Of a DNA stretch of 64,000 nt, positions 16,090-24,052 are shown one piece after another (the first letter of the stretch is position 1; the number at the start of each line of letters is the position of its first letter). The notes beneath the pieces were generated by a model that did not search any database, had not been told where the DNA came from, and worked only from the letters and a program-made list of their open reading frames with translations. The stretch spans positions 124,001-188,000 of the forward strand of contig JAQUYD010000002.1 in assembly GCA_028692035.1 (NCBI GenBank), in the 5' to 3' direction. A program made the translations under genes and the position numbers. The stretch comes from Oscillospiraceae bacterium (GTDB lineage Bacteria > Bacillota > Clostridia > Oscillospirales > Ruminococcaceae).

Positions 16090-16932
16090 TTATTTTCGGA
16101 TAAACAGAATGCCCAGCGTATGGGGCCCGCAATGGCTGGATATTGTACATCCGGCCTCGGTTTCAATGATCTGCCGAAAACCGCCGTACTGCTTCACCGC
16201 TTTTTTCACAGCTTCCACCGTTTTGGCTTCACAAGGGGTATGCGTTATAAAAATACGGTCGCCCCACAGATCATTGCGCCCGCCTAACCGTTCCTTTACA
16301 TAGGAAAGCAGGGATTTGTCGAAGGAGCCGCGGTACTTCTTCCCCACTTTCATTTTGCCGTCCACCACTTCAATGCAGGGCTTTAAATTTAACAAATTTG
16401 CACCCAGTGCCGCCAGCGACGAACAGCGCCCGCCTTTATGCAGGTACTCCAGGCTGTCGATCACAAAGCTTGCTTCCACCCTGCCCGACAGATCCTCCAG
16501 GCGGCGAACAATGTCCTGCCCCGCCAGGCCCATTTGGGACAGCCGCACTGCCTCCATGACCACATGGCCACTGCCCGTAGAAAGATTGCGCGAATCCACC
16601 GCGTAAACATTGGGGAACTGCTGCGCCGCCAAACAGGCATTTTGGTAGCAGCTGGAAAACTCGGCGCTGATGTTGATATGGATAACCGCATCGTACGCCG
16701 GGGAGAGCCTGGAAAAACAGGCGCTGTAATCCGCCACGCTTACTGCGGCGGTTTTGCACGGGTCGTTTCCCTGCGCCACATAATCAAAAATATCCTGTGG
16801 GGTAATTTCCAGTCCATCCCGATAAGACACGCCGTCTTTTACCACATACAAAGGCAGGATTTCTATGTCGTTTTCTACAATGAGTTCCTCAGATAAATCA
16901 CAGGTACTATCCGCCGTGATTTTGATTTTCAT
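16090..16932 (-). CDS. DegV family fatty-acid-binding protein
   Basis: A 280-residue DegV family protein. The start has the family's KITADSTCDLSEEL, the second conserved block is LPLYVVKDGVSYRDGLEITP, and the lipid-contact loop contains TAAVSVADYSACF. The later segments VYAVDSRNLSTGSGHVVMEA and YLHKGGRCSSLAALGANLLN are also conserved. DegV (FakB-like) proteins bind a fatty acid, and some present it to a fatty-acid kinase for phospholipid synthesis. No FakA-type kinase gene is in this window. GGAAGGGGAG precedes the ATG at 16932. Confidence 0.93.
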   Translation of the reverse strand: MKIKITADSTCDLSEELIVENDIEILPLYVVKDGVSYRDGLEITPQDIFDYVAQGNDPCKTAAVSVADYSACFSRLSPAYDAVIHINISAEFSSCYQNACLAAQQFPNVYAVDSRNLSTGSGHVVMEAVRLSQMGLAGQDIVRRLEDLSGRVEASFVIDSLEYLHKGGRCSSLAALGANLLNLKPCIEVVDGKMKVGKKYRGSFDKSLLSYVKERLGGRNDLWGDRIFITHTPCEAKTVEAVKKAVKQYGGFRQIIETEAGCTISSHCGPHTLGILFIRK

Positions 16933-17070
16933 ATAAACTCCCCTTCCGGATAAGGGCCCATCCGGCCGGCCTCCACGGGGCCGGAGCCTTTTTCTCGTTC
17001 TTTATAAAATAGCATAAAGGAAACCCTTCGTCAACTTTTTCAGTTTCATTCCGCCGGGTGGATTTTTATC

Positions 17071-17916
17071 CTACACCTGGCCAGTCGCGCCGCAGATTTG
17101 GATTTTTTGCCCTACCAGCTGACAAACTTTCTTTTGGCCTTGCGCTAGGTATTTTTTCGGGTCGAACGTCTCCGGCTGGGCCGCCAAAACACTTTTGACC
17201 CCGGCGGTAAAGGCACAGCGCAGCTCGGTGGCAAAATTGACCTTGGCCATCCCCTTGGCGACTGCCTCCCGGACCACTGTATCCTGCAGGCCGGAAGCGC
17301 CGTGCAGCACCAGCGGCAGATCCGCTGCGGCTTGGATCAACGGGATCCTGCCCAAATCCAGCACAGGGGCCGTTTTGTATATCCCATGGGCCGTCCCCAC
17401 CGCCACCGCAAGGCTGTCCACACCAGACAGTCGGACAAATTCCGCCGCTTGGGCAGGGTCTGTATAATCGCCCGCCTGCGCCTGCAACGAATCCTCCTTG
17501 CCGCCAACTGTACCCAGCTCCCCCTCGCAGCTGGCGCCGCAGGCATGGGCCAGCTGTACCGCCTGGGCGGTCATCGCGGCATTTTCCGAAAAAGGCAGGC
17601 GGGAGCCGTCAAACATCACTGAGGTATATCCCGCGTCCAGACATTCCCGCACCAGTTCCAGGCTGTCCCCATGGTCCAGATGCAGCGCTACCGGCACCGA
17701 AGCGTTTTCCGCAGCAGCCCGCGCGATCCCGGCAAAGCAAGCGGGCGGCAGATACCGCAACGTCGAAGGTGTCGTCTGGAGGATCACCGGCGCTTTGCAT
17801 TTTTCAGCCGCCTCTACGATCGCGAATACCATCTCCGCGTTTTCTGCATTGAATGCGCCTACAGCATAGCCGCCGTCTCTGGCTTTTTGCAGCATTTTTT
17901 GTGTATCTGTCAGCAT
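17071..17916 (-). CDS. Class II (zinc) fructose/tagatose-bisphosphate aldolase
   Basis: A 281-residue class II aldolase of the FbaA/GatY/KbaY group. It splits a ketose-1,6-bisphosphate into glyceraldehyde-3-phosphate and dihydroxyacetone phosphate with zinc. Seen are GGYAVGAFNAENAEMVFAIV, the catalytic and metal-binding HLDHGDSLELVRECLDAGYT, VMFDGSRLPFSEN, the Glu in CEGELGTVGGKED, a metal His in GTAHGIYK, and LVLHGASGLQD with the last metal His. Fructose and tagatose enzymes cannot be separated safely by eye. The length suits both. It overlaps sfsA by seven bases on the same strand. Confidence 0.9.
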   Translation of the reverse strand: MLTDTQKMLQKARDGGYAVGAFNAENAEMVFAIVEAAEKCKAPVILQTTPSTLRYLPPACFAGIARAAAENASVPVALHLDHGDSLELVRECLDAGYTSVMFDGSRLPFSENAAMTAQAVQLAHACGASCEGELGTVGGKEDSLQAQAGDYTDPAQAAEFVRLSGVDSLAVAVGTAHGIYKTAPVLDLGRIPLIQAAADLPLVLHGASGLQDTVVREAVAKGMAKVNFATELRCAFTAGVKSVLAAQPETFDPKKYLAQGQKKVCQLVGQKIQICGATGQV

Positions 17917-18626
17917 GATTGTCCCCTTCCTTTCAGTAGATCAATTTCTACCGGTGCGGATAATTCCACCCGCTGCGGTGTGACAATGCTCTCAAACGCC
18001 AGCGGGACCACGCCAGCCTTCTGCGCTTTTAAAAGCGCCTCGCCAAACGCCGGATGGGTGCGCCAGTTTGGTGAAAACCCCCGAATTCCGCTCATTTGGA
18101 TCACAAAAATCACATAACACCAGTACCCTTGGGCCGCAGCCCGGGCCAGATGCTCCAAATGCTTCACCCCCCGCTCGGTGGGCGCGTCGGGAAACCGGGC
18201 CCACCCCTCTTCCTCCAGCGTAACGCCCTTGATTTCGGCAAAGCCCCTTTTTTCCACCGCTTCCAAATAAAAGTCAAAGCGGGAATCGCCGTAAAACGTC
18301 TCGGGGCGGATCAGCTCCGGCGTCCCGAATCCCGGCAGCGCCAAGCGCCCCTGGCGCAACGCCTCCTCCACCAGATGGTTCGGCGCTTGGGAGTCAATGT
18401 GGATCAACCGCTCCCCCTTTTGCACGTGGGTGAGGGTGTACCGGGTCTTGCGGCCCGGCGCCGGATGATACTGCAACAGCACCTCCGCCCCCGGCACAAG
18501 CAGCTCCCGGCAGCGCCCAGTATTTTTAACGTGTGCCGCCACCGGTTCACCATCCAATATGCAAATTGCCACAAACCGGTTGGGCCGTTCCATAAAAATG
18601 GCGGATAAAAGCTCTTGATATTCCAA
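17910..18626 (-). CDS. sfsA: SfsA family protein (sugar fermentation stimulation)
   Basis: A 238-residue SfsA protein. The conserved blocks are RFVAICILDGEPVAAHVKNT followed by GRCRELLVPGAEVLL, then SRFDFYLE and the nuclease-like AEIKGVTLEEEGWARFPDAP with TERGVKHLEHL. SfsA was found as a multicopy enhancer of maltose gene expression in E. coli and contains a nuclease-like fold with a DNA-binding N-terminal part; its real role is unclear. The start is TTG at 18626, with GGAAGAAGGG upstream. It overlaps the aldolase gene by seven bases, which suggests translational coupling. Confidence 0.9.
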   Translation of the reverse strand: MEYQELLSAIFMERPNRFVAICILDGEPVAAHVKNTGRCRELLVPGAEVLLQYHPAPGRKTRYTLTHVQKGERLIHIDSQAPNHLVEEALRQGRLALPGFGTPELIRPETFYGDSRFDFYLEAVEKRGFAEIKGVTLEEEGWARFPDAPTERGVKHLEHLARAAAQGYWCYVIFVIQMSGIRGFSPNWRTHPAFGEALLKAQKAGVVPLAFESIVTPQRVELSAPVEIDLLKGRGQSC

Positions 18627-18759
18627 AATGACCCTTCTTCCTTGAATCCAAATCGCAAAATATAAAAGGTTCCATACAAAATCCTTGGGAGAAAACTACA
18701 AAAACGCCCTTTCGCTTTCGTAGGGAATCCTGATTTTTGTGTTTTTGTACAAAAAACAG

Positions 18760-18788
18760 TTTACTTTTTTCAGAAGTATAGATATAAT
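18760..18788 (+). promoter_or_regulatory. Predicted promoter of a candidate small RNA
   Basis: TTTACT (18760-18765), a 17-base spacer and TATAAT (18783-18788) read to the right. No gene with a start follows on this strand before the terminator at 18868-18895. Confidence 0.6.
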
Positions 18789-18794
18789 AGACTC

Positions 18795-18895
18795 ATCGGA
18801 ACAGCCGATTACATTGGATTCCTCATCTTATTGCTTCTCCTAATAGATAATTTTAACCGGGAAAAGGGGCTGACCTCATCAATCAGCCTTTTTTT
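18795..18895 (+). ncRNA. Candidate small RNA of about 100 bases
   Basis: This interval lies between a predicted promoter and a T-tailed hairpin on the plus strand and has no usable reading frame. Its 5' end contains a hairpin, ATCGG-AACAG-CCGAT. Its 3' end has GGCTGA, nine bases, TCAGCC and seven Ts. The middle is pyrimidine-rich (CCTCATCTTATTGCTTCTCC) and would be free to pair with A/G-rich ribosome sites, which suits an antisense-type regulator. No known RNA family is recognised, and expression is not shown. The hairpin also serves as a possible terminator for the phosphodiesterase gene on the other strand. Confidence 0.4.
18868..18895 (+). terminator. Terminator ending the candidate small RNA
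   Basis: GGCTGA and TCAGCC pair around CCTCATCAA and are followed by TTTTTTT on the plus strand. Confidence 0.8.
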
Positions 18896-18980
18896 CTGCC
18901 CATTTTTTGCACTTTACAGTCCATTTTCTGGCGCATTTTCATCAAAAAAGCAAAATTTCGCAGATTTTTCTGTTTCGTCT

Positions 18981-19712
18981 TTATTTTTTTATGGTGTCCA
19001 AAACCGCTGACAGGCGGTCCGGCTGATTGGTTATGATGATATCCGTTCCCAATCCGATCAAACGGCGCATCTGTTCCGGCTCGTCCACCGTCCATGTATG
19101 GATGCGAAGGCCCCGTTCCTTTAATTGGGCCACATGTTCCTGCGTCAGGTAACAATGCAGCGGATGGGCACATTCCAGCCCCAAGCCCTTGACATATCCG
19201 CCAAAATCCACAATCCAGCTGTCTTCCAATGCGCCGCAGGGAATTTGCGGCGCAATTTTTTTGCACCGCAACATGGTGTAATGGTTAAAAGAGGATAGGA
19301 TCACCCGTTCTGCCATCCCCATCCGAAAAACCAGGTCGAGAACCCTTTGCTCGATTCCCGGGTATTCATTGATATTGGTTTTCAACTCCAAGTTCAACCG
19401 CAAACCGGTTGTCTGACACCACGCCAGCACCTCTTCCAGCGCTGGGATTTGGTTTTTCTCCAGCTTTCCCCGGAAACGATAGGAGGCATCCAACGCCCTC
19501 AACTGGGCAAAACGCATCTGTCCGACCCAGCCAGTACCGCTGGTAGTGCGGTCCACCCGCTCGTCGTGAATGACCACCAGCTCCTTATCCGCGCTCAGGT
19601 GCACATCCAGCTCAATGCCGTGGCAGCCTGTCTGCTCCGCCTTTTGAAAGGCCAGCATGGTGTTTTCCGGATAGGCGGCGCTAAGGCCGCGATGGGCAAA
19701 ATTTTCGGTCAT
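18981..19712 (-). CDS. Glycerophosphodiester phosphodiesterase
   Basis: A 243-residue GDPD-family enzyme that hydrolyses glycerophosphodiesters to glycerol-3-phosphate and an alcohol. The catalytic and metal-binding signature is complete: FAHRGLSAAYPENTMLAF (HR and E), then GIELDVHLSADKELVVIHD (E-x-D and HD) and VDRTTSG. The C-terminal TIM-barrel strands LRIHTWTVDE and GLGTDIIITNQPD are as expected. No signal peptide is present from the start at 19712, so it acts in the cytoplasm. The ribosome site is GAGGGGAG. A longer frame from 19859 has no ribosome site. Confidence 0.93.
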   Translation of the reverse strand: MTENFAHRGLSAAYPENTMLAFQKAEQTGCHGIELDVHLSADKELVVIHDERVDRTTSGTGWVGQMRFAQLRALDASYRFRGKLEKNQIPALEEVLAWCQTTGLRLNLELKTNINEYPGIEQRVLDLVFRMGMAERVILSSFNHYTMLRCKKIAPQIPCGALEDSWIVDFGGYVKGLGLECAHPLHCYLTQEHVAQLKERGLRIHTWTVDEPEQMRRLIGLGTDIIITNQPDRLSAVLDTIKK

Positions 19713-19876
19713 GAACGCTCCCCTCTTTTCATTTTCACCATAGCATAAAACCTGCCGGCTGTAAAGGGATAGAAAGGGCGCTGTCCCCCTTTCCTGCACC
19801 CCTTGCCACCGAGAAAAAAGGCGGGTATAATGATGGATGTATTTTGAGCTTTTTCCCAACAGAAAGGATGGTTTTC

Positions 19877-20665
19877 ATGCTAATTGATTTCCATATCCAC
19901 GTTTTTCCCGACGCACTGGCCCCTAAGGTGATCCCAAAGCTGGCCGCCATCTCTGGTTACGACAATCAGACCAATGGAACGCTGGCCTCTACCTTAGAAA
20001 AAATGCAGGAATGGGGCGTGGACAAGGGCGTCTTTTTAAGCATCGCCACCAAGCCTTCCCAGCAGCATTCTATCAACGATTTCTGCGTTTCCATTGCCTC
20101 CGATACCGTGATCCCCTTTGGATCAGTCCATCCGGACGCCCCCGACTGGGAGCCGGAGCTGGAACGCATCGCGGCGCTTGGGTTAAAGGGAATCAAGCTG
20201 CACCCCGATTACCAAGGGTTCGATATGGGCGAACGCCGCCTCCTGCCCATCTTTCAAAAAGCCCGGGATCTGGGCCTTTGCGTGGTCGTCCACGCTGGGT
20301 TTGACCCCCTGTCGCCGGAACATATCCACTGCAAGCCCAAGGACTGCCGCCAGGTGCTTGACGCCTGCCCCGGTTTGAAGCTAATCTTAGCCCACATGGG
20401 CGGCATGCGCCTGTGGGACGATGTGGAGCAATATCTCGTTGGCGCCCCCGTCTGGCTGGATACCGCCTGCTGTGCCGGCGCCATCGACCCGGGCCAGCTT
20501 TTGCGGATCATTCAAAAACACGGGGCACAAAAAATCCTGTTTGCCAGCGACTGCCCTTGGAGCGATCCGCGCCGGGAAAAAGCCATGATCGAGGCGCTGG
20601 AGCTGCCACAGCGGGAACGGGACGCGATCTTTTTTGGCAACGCCTGCCGCCTGCTGGAGCTGTAA
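19877..20665 (+). CDS. Amidohydrolase family protein (amidohydrolase 2-like)
   Basis: A 262-residue TIM-barrel metal hydrolase or decarboxylase of the amidohydrolase superfamily. The metal-binding His pair is at the extreme N terminus (DFHIH, residues 4-8). Further conserved points are GLKGIKLHPDYQGF, VVVHAGFDPLSPEH, LKLILAHMGGMRLWDDVEQY and the Asp in LFASDCPWSDPR, all in the usual order. Members include aminocarboxymuconate-semialdehyde decarboxylase relatives; the substrate here is unknown. The start at 19877 follows AGAAAGGA. It is 86 bases upstream of an esterase gene on the same strand. Confidence 0.9.
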   Translation: MLIDFHIHVFPDALAPKVIPKLAAISGYDNQTNGTLASTLEKMQEWGVDKGVFLSIATKPSQQHSINDFCVSIASDTVIPFGSVHPDAPDWEPELERIAALGLKGIKLHPDYQGFDMGERRLLPIFQKARDLGLCVVVHAGFDPLSPEHIHCKPKDCRQVLDACPGLKLILAHMGGMRLWDDVEQYLVGAPVWLDTACCAGAIDPGQLLRIIQKHGAQKILFASDCPWSDPRREKAMIEALELPQRERDAIFFGNACRLLEL

Positions 20666-20751
20666 TGTTGTTTTTTTTTCGATAAAGTGTTAGAATATGG
20701 CTGTTGACCAGCCCAAAAGGCCGGCTAGTCTTTGAACGAGGAGGCTTTTTT

Positions 20752-21555
20752 ATGGCTTTTTTCAGGGGTTCTATCCGTTCCAAAAGCCTGGGAATGGATA
20801 CCGGGCTCACCGTAGTACTGCCTTTTGACCGGGCGCCGATTTCCGAAACGGAATGCCCTGTGGTCTATTTGCTGCACGGACACGGCGAAAACGCCGACGT
20901 CTGGACCCGGATGACCGCTGTGGAACGGTATGCCAACGCCTATGGCGTGGCATTGGTCATGCCTGAAGTGCAGCGCAGTTTCTATACCGATATGGCCATG
21001 GGCCTTTCCTATTTTACCTATGTGGCTGAAGAGCTGCCAGCCCTGTGCGAAAAGCTGTTCCACATTGGCGCTCGACGGGAGGATCGTTTTGCAGCGGGCC
21101 TTTCCATGGGCGGCTATGGCGCAATCAAGCTGGGGCTGCGCTGCCCTGAACGATTCGCGGGGTGTGCTGGCTTTTCCGGCTGCCTGGATATGGACGCGCT
21201 ACGCGCCACCCTCGCCGAATCAGAACCAGGGCTGCAAAACGAAGCAAAGGCGATGTTCGGGGCGGATCTTGTAATAAACCCAGAGGACAATTTGTTTTAT
21301 TTGTTAGAAAAGACGGCCCGGCTCCCAAAATCACAGCTGCCAAAAGTGATGGTCACCTGCGGGACGGAGGATTTTTTGTACGCGCAGAATGTTCGCTTCC
21401 GGGACGCTATCCAGGCGCTGCCCTACGAATTTGCTTATCGGGAATGGCCTGGTACCCACGAATGGGGCTTTTGGGATCAATCCATCCAGCACGCACTGGA
21501 ATTTTTCTTCCCCGGGCGCAAGGAATTTGTACAGCAAGCTGCTACAAAGCGCTAA
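20752..21555 (+). CDS. Alpha/beta-hydrolase esterase (putative esterase, EstD-like)
   Basis: A 267-residue serine esterase of the 'putative esterase' family (related to S-formylglutathione hydrolase and the acetyl esterases of xylan degraders). The oxyanion region is CPVVYLLHGHGENADVW. The nucleophile Ser is in the elbow GLSMGGYGAIKLGL. The acid residue is in VTCGTEDFLYAQN, and the His is in WPGTHEWGFWDQSIQ. No signal peptide is present, so it is cytoplasmic. GAGGAGG lies before the ATG at 20752. It is probably cotranscribed with the amidohydrolase gene before it and perhaps with the lipoprotein gene after it. Confidence 0.9.
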   Translation: MAFFRGSIRSKSLGMDTGLTVVLPFDRAPISETECPVVYLLHGHGENADVWTRMTAVERYANAYGVALVMPEVQRSFYTDMAMGLSYFTYVAEELPALCEKLFHIGARREDRFAAGLSMGGYGAIKLGLRCPERFAGCAGFSGCLDMDALRATLAESEPGLQNEAKAMFGADLVINPEDNLFYLLEKTARLPKSQLPKVMVTCGTEDFLYAQNVRFRDAIQALPYEFAYREWPGTHEWGFWDQSIQHALEFFFPGRKEFVQQAATKR

Positions 21556-21596
21556 TCCCTTTTTGGCAATCTTAGCAAAGAAAGGAACTTTTCTGT

Positions 21597-22187
21597 ATGA
21601 TAAAAACCAATCGAATGATTTCCCTGTTTCTGGCGCTGGCCCTGCTGGCCGCGCTGTTGGCAGGCTGCTCCGGTTCTTCTGCCGACCGCTGTGTTAAAGT
21701 GGACGGGGATACGGTTTCCATTCCCTCGATGAATCTCTCCTTTTCCTTTCCCGCCCCTTGGTTTACGGTGACCGACGATGAGTTAGCCGCCCTTTCCAAG
21801 GACCGGAATCTGATAAGCAATTATGTGGATGAGGAAGGGAATCTGCTCTCTTCCCGACCGGAAGCATATACGGCGGGCGAGGTTCTGCTGCTAAATGGCA
21901 AGACATTTGAAACCTGCCGTATTTCCGCTACAGCGGATGTGGAAACATATAGCCTGGAAAGCTTTGCGTCCACCCTGTTTGATAAAATGCAGGCTGATAT
22001 GGATGAAATCTCCTTACCGCAAACCTGGAGCACCGGAAAGTATAAAGGCTATGCCATCAGCACCATCCCCAAGGATTCAACCCTGCATTATAAATATTAT
22101 TACTTGCACGAAAAAAGCACTTTTGTGGAGATCATCACCACTGGATTTTCTGACCACGTCAAAGTGGAGGACATCATCGAAGCCTAA
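21597..22187 (+). CDS. Lipoprotein, unknown function
   Basis: A 196-residue protein with a lipoprotein signal: charged MIKTNR, a hydrophobic core, and the lipobox LLAGC giving a lipid-modified Cys near residue 25. The mature part begins SGSSADRCVKVDGDTVSIPS and looks like a small alpha+beta domain with FPAPWFTVTDDELAAL and a later YKGYAISTIPKDSTLHYKYY. It is probably anchored to the outer face of the membrane. I do not recognise a family. AAAGAAAGGAAC precedes the ATG, and the gene ends before a two-way terminator. Confidence 0.8.
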   Translation: MIKTNRMISLFLALALLAALLAGCSGSSADRCVKVDGDTVSIPSMNLSFSFPAPWFTVTDDELAALSKDRNLISNYVDEEGNLLSSRPEAYTAGEVLLLNGKTFETCRISATADVETYSLESFASTLFDKMQADMDEISLPQTWSTGKYKGYAISTIPKDSTLHYKYYYLHEKSTFVEIITTGFSDHVKVEDIIEA

Positions 22188-22235
22188 GCTGCCGGCCTTG
22201 GCCGCAAATGGCTTCACCGAACATCTCTGCAAATC

Positions 22236-22267
22236 AAAAGGACTTTCCGATCGGAAAGTCCTTTTTT
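22236..22267 (+). terminator. Two-way terminator between convergent genes
   Basis: AAAAGGACTTTCCGA and TCGGAAAGTCCTTTT form a perfect palindrome flanked by A and T runs, serving the lipoprotein gene and, on the other strand, the cyclophilin gene. Confidence 0.9.
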
Positions 22268-22292
22268 CGTCCTTGATGCTGTTTTTTCCTGC

Positions 22293-22811
22293 TTATAGCG
22301 TCTCCGGTTCCCCGATTTCTTCGCCGAATGTTTCTACTGTCACCTTGGCCATTCGCTGATCCTCCAGCGGCTTGTCCGACAGGTTCCGCTTGACCGCTAC
22401 GATCCGGTCCGCTTCCTCGATCCCCTCGATCACCTTGCCAAAAGCCGCGTAGCTGCCGTCCAGATGGGGCGCGTCATCCACCATGATAAAGAACTGGCTG
22501 CCTGCGCTGTCCGGCCGGGAGGATCGGGCCATGGAAATAACGCCCTTGGTATGCTTTAAGGGATTATTAAATCCGTTGGCCGAAAATTCGCCTTTGATGC
22601 TATAACCGGGGCCCCCGACGCCAACACCCTCAGGGTCGCCGCCCTGGATCATAAAACCAGGGATCACCCGATGGAAGATCACGCCGTCATAAAAGCCCTG
22701 TTTCACCAGGGACACAAAATTTTTCACCGTATTCGGCGCCACGTCCGGATACAATTCCACCTTCATTTGGTTGCCGTTTTCCATTTCAATGGTCACAACT
22801 GGGTTTTTCAT
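22293..22811 (-). CDS. Cyclophilin-type peptidyl-prolyl cis-trans isomerase
   Basis: A 172-residue single-domain cyclophilin that speeds cis-trans change of bonds before proline. The core is intact: DGVIFHRVIPGFMIQGGDPE with the catalytic Arg, GVISMARSSRPDSAGSQFFI with the QFFI motif, and DAPHLDGSYAAFGKVIEG with the Trp position replaced by Tyr (DGSYAAFG instead of DGxWVVFG or DGKYTVFG, both seen in the family). No signal sequence, so cytoplasmic. The ribosome site AAAGGAGG precedes the ATG. It is followed downstream by a two-way terminator and begins 29 bases after a GNAT gene, so the two form a small operon. Confidence 0.94.
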   Translation of the reverse strand: MKNPVVTIEMENGNQMKVELYPDVAPNTVKNFVSLVKQGFYDGVIFHRVIPGFMIQGGDPEGVGVGGPGYSIKGEFSANGFNNPLKHTKGVISMARSSRPDSAGSQFFIMVDDAPHLDGSYAAFGKVIEGIEEADRIVAVKRNLSDKPLEDQRMAKVTVETFGEEIGEPETL

Positions 22812-22840
22812 AGGGAATATCCTCCTTTAAAATCGTTCTT

Positions 22841-23302
22841 CTAAAAAAATTTTTCCATGATAAAATTGATAAAGACCTGGCCGCGAAGGGGTTTTTGCTG
22901 TTCCTTTACCACCCGGTATCCCCACCGCTCAAAAAAAGGGCGAGCCGTAATGGACGCTTCGGTGTAGATCCGGCGGCAATCTTGGCGGCGCGCCCCTTCT
23001 TCCAGCCGGCGCAAAATGGCAGAAGCCACCCCCCGGCGCTGAAAATCCCGGTGCACATACAGCCGGTCCAAATAGCCGTTTTCGCCCAGATCACCGAAAC
23101 CGACAATCCGCTCTCCCTCTCTGGCCACCCAGGTCTCATGGGACAGCAGGGACGCTTCCCATCGGGAACGATCCATTTCCTGTGGAGCCCAAGCGTCGAG
23201 CTGCTCTGGCTCATAATCCGCCCGGTTCACGCTGTGCACTGTATCATAAAACAACCGGTACACCTCTTCCAGGTCGGCTTTGGCATATTTTTGCAGTTCC
23301 AA
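22841..23302 (-). CDS. GNAT family N-acetyltransferase
   Basis: A GNAT acetyltransferase of 153 residues. The acetyl-CoA loop is YVHRDFQRRGVASAILRRLE (pattern Q/RxxGxG/A), preceded by IVGFGDLGENGYLDRLYV, and the C-terminal strand is ASITARPFFERWGYRVVKEQ. I prefer the TTG start at 23302 because GGGAGG is spaced seven bases before it. The ATG two codons earlier (23308) sits directly against that site, too close for initiation. Substrate unknown. It is followed by the cyclophilin gene on the same strand. Confidence 0.88.
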   Translation of the reverse strand: MELQKYAKADLEEVYRLFYDTVHSVNRADYEPEQLDAWAPQEMDRSRWEASLLSHETWVAREGERIVGFGDLGENGYLDRLYVHRDFQRRGVASAILRRLEEGARRQDCRRIYTEASITARPFFERWGYRVVKEQQKPLRGQVFINFIMEKFF

Positions 23303-23488
23303 ACCCATCCCTCCCGATCAAATTTACACACCTTTTCCAATCGGCTTCGCCCGCCGAAACGCTAACCCTCAGGCAGGCGTTAAGGGCGCCTTGGCTTTTT
23401 TTGCACAGGATATAAAATGATTATAGCATATTTTGGCCGTCGATGATAGAATAAAAGAAAATCCCTAACAGAAAAAAGGAGGCAGACA

Positions 23489-23989
23489 ATGGAATGTTCC
23501 ATCCGAAAAGCATCCTTGGAAGATGCTTTGACGATCACCAAACTGCTGGATGAAGTCACGCTGGCCCTTCATCAAAAGGGCATTGCCCAATGGGACGAGC
23601 CTTGGGATCAGGCGCTTCTGGAACAGGAGATCCGTCTCGGCCGGGTCTGGGCTGTGTGCGACGGTGCCGCAATGATCGGCACCTTTTCCCTGCGCCCCCT
23701 GACGGCGGCGCCGTGGCTTTCCTCCAGCGCCGATCCCGAGGGCCAGTGGTATCTGTACCGAGTGGCGTTGCTGCCTTCCTGCCAAGGCCGCGGCGTCGGC
23801 AGAAACATGGTCTGTTTTGCCCTGGACCTGGCGCGACGCGCGCAAAAGGATCTGTATCTAGACTGCTGGGCAGGCAATGCTGTGCTGCGCCAGTTTTATT
23901 CCTCCGCAGGATTTGATACAATTGGTATATTTCCGGAGGAAGATTACGAAATTTGCGTTTTTTTCCACCGGTTTGACAAAGAAAATTGA
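23489..23989 (+). CDS. GNAT family N-acetyltransferase
   Basis: A 166-residue acetyltransferase. It opens with MECSIRKASLEDALTITKLL and an active-site loop containing HQKGIAQWDEP. The acetyl-CoA segment is LLPSCQGRGVGRNMVCFALD (Q-x-x-G-x-G), followed by KDLYLDCWAGNAVLRQFYSS and AGFDTIGIFPEEDYEICVF. The combination of an early QW pair and the LDCWAGN strand is common in GNAT proteins of Firmicutes with unknown targets. The ribosome site AAAAAGGAGG precedes the ATG at 23489. It appears to be a single-gene unit ending at a strong terminator. Confidence 0.88.
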   Translation: MECSIRKASLEDALTITKLLDEVTLALHQKGIAQWDEPWDQALLEQEIRLGRVWAVCDGAAMIGTFSLRPLTAAPWLSSSADPEGQWYLYRVALLPSCQGRGVGRNMVCFALDLARRAQKDLYLDCWAGNAVLRQFYSSAGFDTIGIFPEEDYEICVFFHRFDKEN

Positions 23990-24040
23990 AAAACACAGAA
24001 AATGCGCTGGGAAAATCCCAGCGCATTTTCTGTGTTTTTT
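23990..24040 (+). terminator. Two-way terminator between convergent genes
   Basis: ACACAGAAAATGCGCTGGGA pairs perfectly with its complement across AAA, with A/T runs on both sides. It ends the GNAT message and the aspA message. Confidence 0.93.
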
Positions 24041-24052
24041 ATTCTATTGAAA

